Positions 47,219-57,254 of a stretch of 64,000 bases of DNA are shown here, piece by piece (within the stretch, counting starts at the first letter, position 1; the number at the start of each line of letters is the position of its first letter). Under the pieces are notes generated by a model, which ran no database searches, was not told where the DNA came from, and saw only the letters and a program-made list of their open reading frames with translations. Both the position numbers and the translations under genes were made by a program. The stretch comes from Parvularculaceae bacterium. GTDB taxonomy: Bacteria > Pseudomonadota > Alphaproteobacteria > Caulobacterales > Parvularculaceae. The stretch spans positions 146,714 to 210,713 of the forward strand of contig JACADZ010000078.1 of NCBI GenBank assembly GCA_013389105.1, in the 5' to 3' direction.

Positions 47219-48550
47219 TCAGGTCCTGACGAGGCGCGCGGCGAAGAAGCCGTCCATGCCGCCGATATCCGGCCACATCGAGGGCAGCGTGCGCAGGTCG
47301 CCGACCGCCGTGATCGCCTCAGGCAATCCCGGCAACTCGGCCTTCGCGAGCGGAACGCGGCGCACTCCTTTGATGCGCTCCAGCGCCTGTTCGATCTGGC
47401 GCTCGCCCTCCTCCGGCTGCAACGAGCAGACGGAATAGACGAGAACCCCGCCGGGCTTCAGCGCGAGAACGGCGCGCTCGATGAGTTTCGCCTGAAGACT
47501 GATCAGCACGCTGATGTCTTCCTCGCGCCGCGCCCACAGGATGTCCGGATTGCGCCGAATGGTGCCGGTCGCCGTGCATGGCGCGTCGAGGAGAAGGGCG
47601 TCGACCGGACACGGCGGCGTCCAATTGAGAAGGTCGGCCTTCACGGTTTCGGCGCGAAGCCCGGTGCGCTGCAGGTTTTCAGCAACGCGCTTCAGCCGCG
47701 GCCCCGAAGAATCGACGGCGACGACGGCGGCGCCGGCCGCCGCCAGCTGCATGGTCTTGCCGCCGGGAGCGGCGCACCAGTCTAAAACGGTCTTGCCGGC
47801 GACGTCGCCAAACAATCGGGCCGGCAGCGCCGCCGCCGCATCCTGCACCCACCAGTCCCCATTCGCGAAGCCGTCAAGCGCGGCGACGGGACCCGCATTC
47901 GTCAGCCGGACGCCCCCCAGCGGCGTGACAGCCCCGCCAAGCCTTTCGGCGCAGGCCGCAGGCTCCACGCCAGGCTTTAGCGTCAGGTCGAGCGGGGGTT
48001 CGCGCCGGTGAGCCTCGGCGATCCGGCGCACGCCGTTCGGGCCATACGCCCGCTCCCAGCTCCGCCACAGCCAGCCCGGCGTGTCGGCGCGGACCGGGAG
48101 TTTTTCCACAGCCGACTTCCCGCTTCGGGCGATCTTTCGGCCGATCGCGTTGATAAGCCCCGCATATCCTTGCGTCTCCTTGAAGGACCGCGCGAGATCG
48201 ACGGCCGTGGCGACGGCGGCATGGTCGGCGATCCCCATCAGGGCCGTCTGGGCGGCTACGAGGCGCAGAATATCCATGGCCCGCTCGGCGCGCTTGGGAA
48301 GGGGCTTGTCCAGATAGGGCGCAAGGAGCGCCTCGAGCGACCCCTGGCGACGTAGGACCGTGCTGGCGAGCGCCCTGGCAAAGCCTCTGTCCGCCCCCGC
48401 AAGAGCGCCGAACGACCGACAATTCTCAAGGGCGGCGTCGAAGGGCTGGCCTGCGCGCACCAGCATCAGAATGTCGAGGGCGGCGCGGCGCGCCGGCAGG
48501 CCGGAAGGCTCGGCGGCGCTGGCGATTTCGGAGACGGGCGCATCAACCAT
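47219..48550 (-). CDS. rsmB: RsmB/NOP-family rRNA cytosine-5 methyltransferase
   Basis: A 443-residue enzyme of the RsmB group (16S rRNA m5C967). An NusB-like RNA-binding N-terminal domain (residues about 20-150) is followed by a SAM domain with VLDWCAAPGGKTMQLAA near residue 255. It has the two catalytic Cys motifs LLDAPCTATGTIRRNPDILW and LVYSVCSLQPEEGE. It is convergent with the clpB unit and divergent from the YbjN gene. Confidence 0.88.
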   Translation of the reverse strand: MVDAPVSEIASAAEPSGLPARRAALDILMLVRAGQPFDAALENCRSFGALAGADRGFARALASTVLRRQGSLEALLAPYLDKPLPKRAERAMDILRLVAAQTALMGIADHAAVATAVDLARSFKETQGYAGLINAIGRKIARSGKSAVEKLPVRADTPGWLWRSWERAYGPNGVRRIAEAHRREPPLDLTLKPGVEPAACAERLGGAVTPLGGVRLTNAGPVAALDGFANGDWWVQDAAAALPARLFGDVAGKTVLDWCAAPGGKTMQLAAAGAAVVAVDSSGPRLKRVAENLQRTGLRAETVKADLLNWTPPCPVDALLLDAPCTATGTIRRNPDILWARREEDISVLISLQAKLIERAVLALKPGGVLVYSVCSLQPEEGERQIEQALERIKGVRRVPLAKAELPGLPEAITAVGDLRTLPSMWPDIGGMDGFFAARLVRT

Positions 48551-48737
48551 GATTTTCTATCGGTGTTGCGGGGGCGCTTGTCACGCCCGCGGAAGCGCCT
48601 GCCGACCCATCCGGGGGCCTTTGCCGCACCCGGTTTTCGGCCTATGGTTCCGTCCTGTCGTCCTTCGGCAGCGAAGGGCCCTCGGAGTTCCGGACCGCAA
48701 GGGGCGGCCGGCGGGGTCAGTGAAGGTGGGGTCTACC

Positions 48738-49451
48738 ATGAACAAACTTTCAGCGGCGCTCGTCGCAACGGTCGCTCTTGCCGCGGTGTGCGGATCGGCC
48801 AGCGCCCAGCCGGAACTCATCGCCAATCCGCGCGGCATCGTTCAGAATTTCGACATCTCCAATGTCGGGCCCATCCTCACCGAGATGGGCGCGGTGTGGC
48901 AGCAGGCCAAGGCGCCGAGCGGTCAGTCCTACATGCAGGTTGCGGTAGGCGACAACCTTGTCCTCAACATCATTCCCACCGCCTGCCAGGGCCAGAACAA
49001 CACCGGCTGCGTCGGCATGAACACGGTCGCCTTCTTCACGGGCGCCGACCTCAATTATCAGACCATCACCGCCTTCAACCAGCGCTACTGGTTCTCGACC
49101 GCCGGCATCTCCGAGGACGGGGAGAGCGCGTATATCAGCCGGTACGATATCGCGGACTACGGCATCGCGCGCGGCAACGTCGCCGCGAGCATCGTCAATC
49201 TGGTCGTGCTGGCCGGCATGTTCCGCGATGAACTCACCACCGGAACGAAGACGGTCAGCCTCGAGGGCTATGCGGAAGACATGTCGGCCCGCCTCCTCAA
49301 CGGCCGCGGCCTCAGCGCCTTGGGCGCCTCGACGCCGCACATCACGCGCCATCAGGCGGCGTTGGAGGAGACGAACGAATTGATCCAGGTCCTCATGAAG
49401 GACCGTGACGCGCCCCAGAACAAGATCCGCAACGTCACGAACAAGAAATAG
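48738..49451 (+). CDS. secreted YbjN-domain protein
   Basis: A 237-residue protein: a signal peptide (MNKLSAALVATVALAAVCGS, cleaved near SASA-QP) and a YbjN/type III chaperone-like domain with FFTGADLNYQTITAFNQRYW and SRYDIADYGIARGNVAASIV. YbjN affects motility and envelope traits in E. coli, by an unknown mechanism; the secreted alphaproteobacterial form is unstudied. I use the ATG at 48738, where the signal peptide begins. A hairpin terminator follows. Confidence 0.72.
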   Translation: MNKLSAALVATVALAAVCGSASAQPELIANPRGIVQNFDISNVGPILTEMGAVWQQAKAPSGQSYMQVAVGDNLVLNIIPTACQGQNNTGCVGMNTVAFFTGADLNYQTITAFNQRYWFSTAGISEDGESAYISRYDIADYGIARGNVAASIVNLVVLAGMFRDELTTGTKTVSLEGYAEDMSARLLNGRGLSALGASTPHITRHQAALEETNELIQVLMKDRDAPQNKIRNVTNKK

Positions 49452-49474
49452 CGGTTCCAGCCCATCCGAAAACC

Positions 49475-49502
49475 ACAACGGCGCCCGTCAGGGCGCCGTT
49501 GT
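49475..49502. terminator. bidirectional terminator between the YbjN gene and the TadG-like gene
   Basis: A 12-bp stem ACAACGGCGCCC / GGGCGCCGTTGT with a GTCA loop lies 24 bases after the YbjN stop and 30 bases before the end of the convergent gene. T tracts are short on both sides. Confidence 0.6.
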
Positions 49503-49531
49503 CATTTGTGAGTCACGGGCGGGGCGGCGGG

Positions 49532-50080
49532 CTACATGAATTGGACTCGCGCCGAGCGACGGGGCCAGCGCGTTGCAAACTTCTCGAAGTCCACCGGCCC
49601 GATGATCGACTTGGTGAGCGCCGACGAGTAGGTGTAGCGAATCTCGGCAACGATCAGGGATGACGTCTCGTCGAGGAGCGTCGCGTCGGCGAGGCCGGTG
49701 TAGTCGGAGCCGGCTGCGTAAGGCGTTCCGCCGGCGTTGTTGCGGCTCCAGTCGACGATGATCTTGTCGTCGTCCGGGTCGTAAACGAGGCTGATGATGG
49801 CGACGTCGGCGTCGATGCCCCCTTGGCCGATGATCTGTTCGACTCCGGTAAAGAGGTCGGCGGCCTGAGCGGCGGTCAGCTGCGTCTCCTGGGAAGCGAG
49901 ATCGGCGAGGGTGTTGGCGGCCAGCGCAACCTTTCGGCTCACGGAGAGCGCGTTGGACCCCTCGACCACTCCGAAGAAAAGAACGATCATCACCGGCGCG
50001 ATGAACGCGAATTCGAGCGCGGCGACGCCCGAGCGCGATCTGCCGAAATCGCGGGCGAAAGCCTTGAGCGTCTCAATCAT
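49532..50080 (-). CDS. TadE/TadG-like pilus assembly protein (second of pair)
   Basis: A 182-residue protein with the TadE-like N-terminus RSRSGVAALEFAFIAPVMIV: a basic residue, Gly, the Glu at position +5-type and a membrane helix, cleaved or anchored like a pseudopilin. The rest is a periplasmic beta domain. The ATG at 50080 has AAGGTG at a 6-base spacing and follows the first TadE gene directly. It is probably a minor pilin of a tight-adherence (Flp) pilus. No tadA/B/C, rcpA or flp gene is nearby. Confidence 0.72.
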   Translation of the reverse strand: MIETLKAFARDFGRSRSGVAALEFAFIAPVMIVLFFGVVEGSNALSVSRKVALAANTLADLASQETQLTAAQAADLFTGVEQIIGQGGIDADVAIISLVYDPDDDKIIVDWSRNNAGGTPYAAGSDYTGLADATLLDETSSLIVAEIRYTYSSALTKSIIGPVDFEKFATRWPRRSARVQFM

Positions 50081-50091
50081 GGGTCGCACCT

Positions 50092-50640
50092 TCACGAATT
50101 GAACGGTTCGTTGCGGAAGATCGTGACCGAAATCATCTTGCGAGATCCGTCGGCCGCCTGAGACAGGTTGAGGCCGAGCGCCGGATTGAACGACTTGTGC
50201 AGGTAGCATATACGTACACGGACGATTTCGCGCTCGGCGCCCGGCGCGTAGGGTATGGCGTTGATCGCGTCGTCGTCGGCGTCGCGGCAGGTCGGCGCCG
50301 ACGCATCGGCCGCGAGTTGGGCGAAACTCGTGTAGCGGGCGACGTCCACCGTGAGCTGCGTGTCGCAGTTTCCGAATAGGTCGACGACCTCGCAGACCCG
50401 GTCAAAAAACTCCTCGCGGGTGATCGGGGATGCAACCGACTGCGCCTGACCGGTCCGGATGAGGCGCGCCGCGCGCGCCGCGGCCTGATCGACCGCCGAG
50501 GACACGAAGAAGAAGTAGCCGGCCTCAAGGATCGAGAAGGTGAGCGCCAGAAAGACCGGGGCGACGATCGCGAATTCAATGGCCGTAGCGCCACGGCGGT
50601 CCCCGACCAGGCGGGAGAGACCAAGTGCTCGGTTCTTCAT
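50092..50640 (-). CDS. TadE-like pilus assembly protein (first of pair)
   Basis: A 182-residue protein with DRRGATAIEFAIVAPVFLAL and a single N-terminal helix followed by a periplasmic region with two Cys pairs (RVCEVVDLFGNCDTQ, TCRDADD). It shares the G-x-x-A-I/L-E-F-A start with the gene downstream and is the same length, so the two look like diverged duplicates. The ATG at 50640 is preferred to an earlier one. It is divergent from malate synthase. Confidence 0.75.
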   Translation of the reverse strand: MKNRALGLSRLVGDRRGATAIEFAIVAPVFLALTFSILEAGYFFFVSSAVDQAAARAARLIRTGQAQSVASPITREEFFDRVCEVVDLFGNCDTQLTVDVARYTSFAQLAADASAPTCRDADDDAINAIPYAPGAEREIVRVRICYLHKSFNPALGLNLSQAADGSRKMISVTIFRNEPFNS

Positions 50641-50801
50641 CAGCGTGATCCAGCTCAAACGGACGGGCGACGCCGGAGTTTCGCGCAATCACGTTAACGG
50701 AGGGTCATCCCTGCACAGGCTCGTCCGCTCCGGCGCGCCATCCCTTTGCAACCCGCGCCGCCGCGGCTAGTGAAGCTGTTTCATTTCGGGAAAGAGGTCT
50801 T

Positions 50802-52397
50802 ATGGTCCGCTCTGCTGGCGGTTTTGAGTTTACCGGCCCCGCCGCCCCAGCCGAGGCGCTGGTCTTCACCGAGGGCGCCTGCGCCTTCCTCGCCCGCCTC
50901 GTCGATAAGTTTGCGGACCGTCGCGACGAGTTGTTGAAGGCCCGGCGCGTCTGGCAGGCCCGCATCGACGCCGGCGCCCTGCCCGATTTTCGCGCCGACA
51001 CCGCGCGCGTCCGCTCGGCCGACTGGAAGGTCGCGCCCCTGCCGGCCGACCTCCTTGACCGGCGCGTCGAGATCACCGGGCCGGTCGACCGCAAGATGAT
51101 CATCAACGCGCTCAACGCCGACGTGAAGGTGTTCATGGCGGACTTTGAGGACGCCCTGTCGCCGACCTGGCGCAACGTCGTGGACGGTCAGGTCAATCTC
51201 ATGGACGCCGTGCGCAGGACCATCAGCTTTTCTGACGCTGCGACTGGAAAGACCTACGCGCTAGGCCCCAGGCCGGCGACGCTGATCACGCGGGTTCGCG
51301 GCCTCCACCTCGACGAGAAGCACGTGCGCCGCAACGGCAAAGCAGTCCCGGGCGGCCTCATGGATTTCGCCCTCTATCTTTTCCACAACCACGCTGCGCT
51401 CAAGGCGATCGGAACCGGCCCTTATTTCTACCTGCCGAAGCTGGAGCATTGCGAAGAAGCGCGCTGGTGGAACGACGTTTTCGTCGAGGCGCAGGGGCTT
51501 CTCGGACTGCCCGTCGGAACGGTGCGCGCGACGATGCTGATCGAGACGCTGCCCGCCGTGTTCGAGATGGATGAAATCCTCTTTGAACTGAAGGATCATG
51601 CGGCGGCGTTGAATTGCGGCCGGTGGGATTACATTTTCAGCTACATCAAGACCTTGAAGCGGCACAGGGACCGCCTGCTCCCCGACCGCCATTCGGTGGG
51701 AATGGACAAGCCCTTCCTCGACGCCTATTCGCGGCTCTTGATCCGCACCTGTCACCGCCGCGGCGCGCTCGCCATGGGCGGCATGTCGGCGTTCCTCCCG
51801 GCCAAGACGCCGGAGCAGGACGCCGTCAACAAGGAGAAGGTCCGGGCCGACAAGGAGCGCGAGGCCGGCAACGGCCATGACGGTTCGTGGATCGCGCACC
51901 CAGCCCTCGCCGAAACGGTGAACCGGGTCTATTCGGCCGCTTTCAAGCCCGGCAGGACCAATCAGCTCGAGGTCTCCCGCGCCAATGACGGCCCGATCCT
52001 CGCGCGGGACCTGCTCGCTCCGCCGGAAGGTCCGTTCACCGAGGAAGGCGTCCGGGCCAATATTCGCGTGGCGCTTCAGTATATCGAGGCCTGGCTCGGC
52101 GGCCTCGGGGCCGTCGCCATCTACGGTCTCATGGAGGACGCGGCGACGGCCGAGATCTCGCGCGCCTCGATCTGGCAGTGGATCAAGCACGGCGTCGTGC
52201 TGAAAGGCGGCCGCCTCATGACGGCGGACTTCTTCAGGATCGCGCTTGAGGAGGAAAAGGCGGTCGTGCGCCGCGAACTCGGCGAGGCGCGCTGGACTTC
52301 GGGACGCTTTGCCGAAGCCGCGCAGCTCCTTGAAACGCTGTGCCTTGAGGAAGACTTCTCGGAGTTCTTGACCCTCGGCGCCTATCAACGGCTTTGA
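50802..52397 (+). CDS. aceB: malate synthase A
   Basis: A 531-residue malate synthase A that joins glyoxylate and acetyl-CoA. Typical blocks: VFMADFEDALSPTWRNVVDGQ (Mg/substrate), TLITRVRGLHLDEKHV, ATMLIETLPAVFEMDEILFE and MGGMSAFLPAKT, with LKGGRLMTADFF near the end. It follows AAGAGGT. It is the only glyoxylate-bypass gene in the window; isocitrate lyase is absent here. A terminator follows. Confidence 0.93.
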   Translation: MVRSAGGFEFTGPAAPAEALVFTEGACAFLARLVDKFADRRDELLKARRVWQARIDAGALPDFRADTARVRSADWKVAPLPADLLDRRVEITGPVDRKMIINALNADVKVFMADFEDALSPTWRNVVDGQVNLMDAVRRTISFSDAATGKTYALGPRPATLITRVRGLHLDEKHVRRNGKAVPGGLMDFALYLFHNHAALKAIGTGPYFYLPKLEHCEEARWWNDVFVEAQGLLGLPVGTVRATMLIETLPAVFEMDEILFELKDHAAALNCGRWDYIFSYIKTLKRHRDRLLPDRHSVGMDKPFLDAYSRLLIRTCHRRGALAMGGMSAFLPAKTPEQDAVNKEKVRADKEREAGNGHDGSWIAHPALAETVNRVYSAAFKPGRTNQLEVSRANDGPILARDLLAPPEGPFTEEGVRANIRVALQYIEAWLGGLGAVAIYGLMEDAATAEISRASIWQWIKHGVVLKGGRLMTADFFRIALEEEKAVVRRELGEARWTSGRFAEAAQLLETLCLEEDFSEFLTLGAYQRL

Positions 52398-52417
52398 CCG
52401 GGCTGCGCAAAGAAAAA

Positions 52418-52438
52418 CGCCCCGGCGCTGCCGGGGCG
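52418..52438. terminator. bidirectional terminator between aceB and the LysM gene
   Basis: A 9-bp stem CGCCCCGGC / GCCGGGGCG with loop GCT. The minus strand continues into GTTTTTCTTTG, a good T tract for the LysM gene. On the plus strand a TTTTT run comes 12 bases later. Confidence 0.75.
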
Positions 52439-52460
52439 CTCTCTTCGGCCTTTTTAAAAA

Positions 52461-53660
52461 TCAGTTGGTGTGAGATGTCACGCGCGGGGACTGCAGGCGC
52501 GTCCCGCCTTCGACCGCGGCCTGGAAGATGATCCCGCCGCCATTGTCGCCGGTCACCTCGAAATCCTCCGAGAACGTCCCGTTCGAGTCCGTTCGAACCG
52601 TGCCGACAAACTGCATCTCGTTGCCGTTCGGGCCGCGATAGATGCTGACCTCGCGGTCGGCCGGAAGGCCCTCGCCGGTCACCGTCACCTGCTCGCCGGC
52701 GCCCACGACCCGCTTGTTGATCATCAAAAGCTTGCGCGGCGCTTGCTTTTCCGCCGCCTCCTGAGCCGGGGTCATCTGGTACGGCATGACCGTGGTCACG
52801 TCGTAAACGACGCCCGAACCGGCTCCAGCGCCGGCGTGCCCGTAATTATAGGGAAGGCCGCCCGAGACGGCCCCGGGGCCGGCGGCCGGGGTCGACGCCC
52901 CAAGGGTCGGCGTTCCGATAGGCTGACCGGTCCCGACCGTCGAAGGAATCCACACTTTGGAGCCGACCTCGAGGTAGCGCCAATCGACGCCTGGATTGAC
53001 GTTCGCGACAGCCGCCGCCGACACGAGATGCCGCGCCGCGATGTCGTTCAGCGTGTCCCCGGGCTGCACCACATAGGCGACCGCCGCATGCGCTCCGGCG
53101 AAGCCGGCGCCCGGCTGCTGCGCGAGGACCCGCTTCACAAACGCGACCCGCTCCGGATTGTAGTTTTGGGGCACTTCGATGATCGCGCCCTCGCCGATGT
53201 GGCGGGCGTCGCGGATCGAAGGGTTGTAGGCGAGGAGCACCGACACCCGGACGTCGCAAAGCTGTTCGACGTCGTAGAGGTTTTCATAGCGGGCGATCTT
53301 CACATAGCGCTCGCAGGCGCCGTCGAGATCCTCCGCCTGCGCGGGGAACATCTGGTGCGCGCGCCGCGCCCCCTCGATGCCGTCGAAAGAAGCGAGGTTC
53401 AGCGGCGCCTGCCCATAGGGCGCCTGCGCATAGTTGGGCGCGGCGGCGGGGGCCAGCGCCAGCTCGACCTGCCGGGTTTCAGGGCGCGTATTGCGGACGA
53501 AATTGTCCCGATACAGACGATCCGAGTTTACGTTGTGACCAGCGTAGGTCCTCGGCCCGTATGCCGCGTCCTGCGTGCCCGTCGTCGTGCAACCGGCCAG
53601 CAAGGCGAGGACGCTCGCAGCGCCAAGAACGGTCGCGGCCGATTTCGTGACGAAAGCCAT
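52461..53660 (-). CDS. LysM-domain envelope lipoprotein
   Basis: A 399-residue lipoprotein. The lipobox LLAGC places the acylated Cys at residue 24. A Pro/Ala-rich segment and a Cys-containing region (DGACERYVKIARYENLYDVE) lead to a LysM domain (VVQPGDTLNDIAARHLVSAA, near residues 200-245) that binds peptidoglycan. A C-terminal Ig-like domain (VTVTGEGLPADREVSIYR) follows. It probably tethers the outer membrane to the wall. The ATG at 53660 starts the signal peptide. Its terminator is shared with aceB. Confidence 0.78.
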   Translation of the reverse strand: MAFVTKSAATVLGAASVLALLAGCTTTGTQDAAYGPRTYAGHNVNSDRLYRDNFVRNTRPETRQVELALAPAAAPNYAQAPYGQAPLNLASFDGIEGARRAHQMFPAQAEDLDGACERYVKIARYENLYDVEQLCDVRVSVLLAYNPSIRDARHIGEGAIIEVPQNYNPERVAFVKRVLAQQPGAGFAGAHAAVAYVVQPGDTLNDIAARHLVSAAAVANVNPGVDWRYLEVGSKVWIPSTVGTGQPIGTPTLGASTPAAGPGAVSGGLPYNYGHAGAGAGSGVVYDVTTVMPYQMTPAQEAAEKQAPRKLLMINKRVVGAGEQVTVTGEGLPADREVSIYRGPNGNEMQFVGTVRTDSNGTFSEDFEVTGDNGGGIIFQAAVEGGTRLQSPRVTSHTN

Positions 53661-53946
53661 ACTTATCCCCTCATCTCTCCGGCGCGTGATCCATGCGCCG
53701 ACCAATCCCAGCCGACACCGCCGGCCATCGAAGGTTAACACAGTCCGACCGGCGAGCGCCAAAGGATTCGGGCAGGAATCAACGGCGCCGTTGCATTCCG
53801 GCACCAGGACCGAAAGCCTTTATCCATTTGTAATTTCTAGGTTTTTTGCGCCCGACGCCAACGCCGCCCGAGGGCCAACCCGAAGCATGGCCGCATGAGG
53901 CCCCTGCGCCGCCACGGATCGGCATCCTGGCGGCGGCGGTTCTTGC

Positions 53947-55509
53947 CTATTCCGCCGCGCGAACCGACGCCGTCGGCGTCCAGCGCAAAACCGGATTGCG
54001 CGCGGCCGCCGTCTCATCGAGTCGTCGCCGCGGCGCGAAATACGGCGCCCCCTTGAGCGACGCATCGCCCGCGTTGGCGCGGCGGGCGATCGACAGGAGC
54101 GCATCGCAGAAAAGATCGAGCTCCTGCTTTGATTCAGACTCTGTCGGCTCGATCAGCATTGCGCCGTGGACGACTAGCGGGAAATACATGGTCATCGGGT
54201 GGTAGCCTTCGTCGATCATCCCTTTGGCGAAGTCTATGGTCTCGACGCCCGTGCCCTTCAGGAAGGAATCGTCGAACAGGGCTTCGTGCATGCAATGACC
54301 TGGGAAGGCCGGCGTCATCTCGGATTTCAGACGCGCCAGCACATAGTTGGCGTTCAGCACCGCATCCTCCGCTGCCTGACGAATGCCGTCGCCGCCATGC
54401 GACAGCATGTAGGACAGCGCCCGCACGAACATGCCCATCTGCCCGTGAAAGGCCGTCAGGCGGCCGCCATGCATGTTTTCGCCGTCTTCGCGCGCCGCGC
54501 GCCGCGTCTCGACCAGCTGGTAGCGCCCCTCTTCCTTGACGACGTAAGGCACGGGCGCAAAGGGGGCGAGCGCAGCCGACAGGACCACCGGACCCGAGCC
54601 CGGGCCGCCGCCGCCATGCGGCGTTGAAAACGTCTTATGAAGATTGATGTGCATTGCGTCGACGCCGAGATCGCCCGGACGCACTTTGCCGGCGATGGCG
54701 TTGAAATTGGCGCCGTCGCAATAGAAGTAGCCGCCGGCTTCGTGCACGGCGTCGGCGATGGCGCGGATGTCGCGCTCGAAAAGACCGCAGGTGTTGGGGT
54801 TGGTCACCATGATCGCCGCGACGTCTGGTCCGAGTTTGGCCTTGAGCGCGCTAAGATCGACGCGCCCGGTTTCATCGGCGGGAATGTCGTCAACAGAAAA
54901 GCCGCATTGCGCTGCGGTCGCCGGGTTTGTTCCGTGAGCGGATTCCGGCGCGAGCACCCGCGTCCGGCCGGTCTCGCCCCGGGCGTCGAGCGCCGCCTTG
55001 ATCGCCATCATGCCGCAGAGCTCGCCATGGGCGCCGGCTTTCGGCGACATGGCGACGGCGGGCATGCCGGTGAGCTCCAAAAGCCAGTCGGCGAGCTCGT
55101 GCACCAGCTCGAGCGCGCCCTGCACCGTCGATTGCGGTTGCAGCGGATGGATATCTGCGAAGCCGGGAAGCCGCGCCATTTTCTCATTAAGCCGCGGATT
55201 GTGCTTCATCGTGCACGAACCGAGAGGGAATGGCCCCATGTCGATCGCATAGTTCTTCTGGCTGAGCCGCACATAGTGGCGCATCGCCTCCGGCTCGGAG
55301 AGCCCGGGCAGGTTGAGCGGGCTCTGGCGCTTCATCGACCCAAGGCGGTCCTTCGCCTTCGGCTCGGGAAGATCGACGCCGGTTCCGCCGAACTCCCTTT
55401 CGAAGATGAGCGATTCCTCAATCTGCAGGGCGCGGTTGCCGGTGAATGTCGGCCCCGGGGCGGTCGCGGCGTCGGCGCGCGTCGGGCGGCCTTGAGCGTT
55501 CATGGCCAT
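53947..55509 (-). CDS. gcvPB: glycine dehydrogenase (decarboxylating) subunit 2
   Basis: A 520-residue C-terminal half of the two-subunit P protein. The PLP Lys is in INLHKTFSTPHGGGGPG. SPKAGAHGELCGMMAI, ESAHGTNPATAAQCGF and DGANFNAIAGKVRPGDLG are the PLP-pocket blocks. With subunit 1 it decarboxylates glycine and loads the aminomethyl group onto GcvH. Its start overlaps the gcvPA stop by one base (TGATG). The extended N-terminus ([13 protein letters not shown]) is uncertain. Confidence 0.93.
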   Translation of the reverse strand: MAMNAQGRPTRADAATAPGPTFTGNRALQIEESLIFEREFGGTGVDLPEPKAKDRLGSMKRQSPLNLPGLSEPEAMRHYVRLSQKNYAIDMGPFPLGSCTMKHNPRLNEKMARLPGFADIHPLQPQSTVQGALELVHELADWLLELTGMPAVAMSPKAGAHGELCGMMAIKAALDARGETGRTRVLAPESAHGTNPATAAQCGFSVDDIPADETGRVDLSALKAKLGPDVAAIMVTNPNTCGLFERDIRAIADAVHEAGGYFYCDGANFNAIAGKVRPGDLGVDAMHINLHKTFSTPHGGGGPGSGPVVLSAALAPFAPVPYVVKEEGRYQLVETRRAAREDGENMHGGRLTAFHGQMGMFVRALSYMLSHGGDGIRQAAEDAVLNANYVLARLKSEMTPAFPGHCMHEALFDDSFLKGTGVETIDFAKGMIDEGYHPMTMYFPLVVHGAMLIEPTESESKQELDLFCDALLSIARRANAGDASLKGAPYFAPRRRLDETAAARNPVLRWTPTASVRAAE

Positions 55510-56855
55510 CACAGAACCTCCGAAAGCGCGTGGGCGTAGTCGGCGATGTCGGCGTCGGTCGTGCACTCGGTGGCGGCCACGATCAGGAGATCCTCCGCTT
55601 CTGAATCGTTCGGCCACAGACGGCCGCCGGGGACCCCGCCGAGGACGCCCTTGCTCGCCAGCGCTTCGACAATCTCGGCCGCGTTCGCCGAGAGCCGCAA
55701 TGTGAACTCATTGAAGAACCTCGGCGTCGCCAGCCTTACGCCCGGCACGCTCGAGAGCGCGTCCGCGGCCTTGCAGGCGGCCTCGTGGCTCAGGAGCGAC
55801 ATACGACGCAGCCCGACCTCGCCGAGCAGCGTCATGTGCGCCGTAAAAGCGAGCGCGCACAGGCCCGAATTGGTGCAGATGTTCGAGGTCGCCTTGTCGC
55901 GGCGAATGTGCTGCTCGCGGGTCGAGAGGGTCAGAACGAAACCGCGTTTGCCCTCGGCGTCGACGGTTGCGCCGCACAGCCGGCCGGGCATTTGGCGGAC
56001 ATATTTCTGCCGGGTCGCGAACAGACCCACATGGGGCCCGCCGAAATTCAGCGGCACGCCGATCGACTGCCCTTCCCCGACGGCGATGTCGGCTCCCATT
56101 TCGCCGGGGCTCTTCACCGCGCCGAGCGATACGGCCTCGGTCACGACGACGATGAGCAGCGTTCCGTTCTCGGCGCACGACTTTGCGAGCGGCGTGAAGT
56201 CGCGCAGGTTGCCGAAAACGTCCGGGTTCTGAACGATCACGCAGGAGGTGTTCGCGTCGATCTGCGCGGCGAGGTCCTCCTCCCCCTCGACATCGAGCGG
56301 GCGGATCGAGACCGTATCTCCGGCCAGTTCCGAATTGGTGCGGACCACGGCGGCGTAATGCGGATGAAGCCCCCCGGAAACGACCACGCGGCCGCGCTTC
56401 GTCACGCGACGGGCCATCAAAGCAGCTTCGGCGCAAGCCGTAGAGCCGTCATACATGGAGGCGTTGGCGACCTCCATGCCGAGGAGCGCGGCGACCTGGG
56501 TCTGAAACTCGAACAGATACTGCAGCGTTCCTTGCGCGATCTCGGGCTGGTAGGGCGTGTATGAGGTCAAAAACTCGGAGCGCTGAATGATGTGATCGAC
56601 GCTCGCCGGCACGTGATGCCGGTACGCGCCCGCGCCGACAAAGAAGGGCCCGGCGCCGGCCGGCCGGTTCTTCGCCGCCATCGCGCCGAGCAGCCGCTCG
56701 ACCTCGAGTTCGCCGCGATGGCGCGGCAGGTCGATCTTGGCGTTCAGCGCCTCTCTCGGCACGTCGACGAAGAGGTCGTCGATCGACCTGACGCCGATGG
56801 TCTTCAGCATGGCCCGCCGGTCTTCGGCGGAAAGAGGCAAGTAACGCACGATCAA
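55509..56855 (-). CDS. gcvPA: glycine dehydrogenase (decarboxylating) subunit 1
   Basis: A 448-residue N-terminal half of the P protein. It starts [20 protein letters not shown] and has [39 protein letters not shown] and [18 protein letters not shown]. It forms the heterotetramer with subunit 2 and lacks the PLP Lys, as expected. It lies 36 bases downstream of gcvH. Confidence 0.93.
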   Translation of the reverse strand: MIVRYLPLSAEDRRAMLKTIGVRSIDDLFVDVPREALNAKIDLPRHRGELEVERLLGAMAAKNRPAGAGPFFVGAGAYRHHVPASVDHIIQRSEFLTSYTPYQPEIAQGTLQYLFEFQTQVAALLGMEVANASMYDGSTACAEAALMARRVTKRGRVVVSGGLHPHYAAVVRTNSELAGDTVSIRPLDVEGEEDLAAQIDANTSCVIVQNPDVFGNLRDFTPLAKSCAENGTLLIVVVTEAVSLGAVKSPGEMGADIAVGEGQSIGVPLNFGGPHVGLFATRQKYVRQMPGRLCGATVDAEGKRGFVLTLSTREQHIRRDKATSNICTNSGLCALAFTAHMTLLGEVGLRRMSLLSHEAACKAADALSSVPGVRLATPRFFNEFTLRLSANAAEIVEALASKGVLGGVPGGRLWPNDSEAEDLLIVAATECTTDADIADYAHALSEVL

Positions 56856-56891
56856 TCCTCATCTAGGGCTGCAACCAAGAGCTGATCGGCC

Positions 56892-57254
56892 TCAGCCGAT
56901 CAGCTTGCGATAGGAAGCTTCATCCATGAGCCGGTCCAGTTCCGATCTGCTGGAGAGCTTGATCTTCACGAACCAGGAGGCGCCTTCCGGATCGGCGTTC
57001 ACCTTAGCCGGATCGTCCGCGATCGCCTGGTTGACGGCGACGACTTCGCCTGAAACCGGCGCGTAGACGTCGGATGCGGCTTTCACCGATTCAACGACCG
57101 CCATCTCGCCCTTCTGCTTGAACTTCGTCCCTACCGCGGGAAGCTCGACGAAGACGACGTCGCCGAGCTGGCCGGCGGCGTGCTCGGTGATGCCGATGGT
57201 CGCCGTGTCGCCCTCGACGCTCACCCACTCATGATCTTCCGTATACTTCTTCAT
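56892..57254 (-). CDS. gcvH: glycine cleavage system H (lipoyl carrier) protein
   Basis: A 120-residue lipoyl protein. [13 protein letters not shown] opens the fold and [19 protein letters not shown] holds the lipoylated Lys, K58. The C-terminal ASYRKLIG is typical. The ATG overlaps the gcvT stop (ATGA), so translation is coupled. Confidence 0.95.
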   Translation of the reverse strand: MKKYTEDHEWVSVEGDTATIGITEHAAGQLGDVVFVELPAVGTKFKQKGEMAVVESVKAASDVYAPVSGEVVAVNQAIADDPAKVNADPEGASWFVKIKLSSRSELDRLMDEASYRKLIG

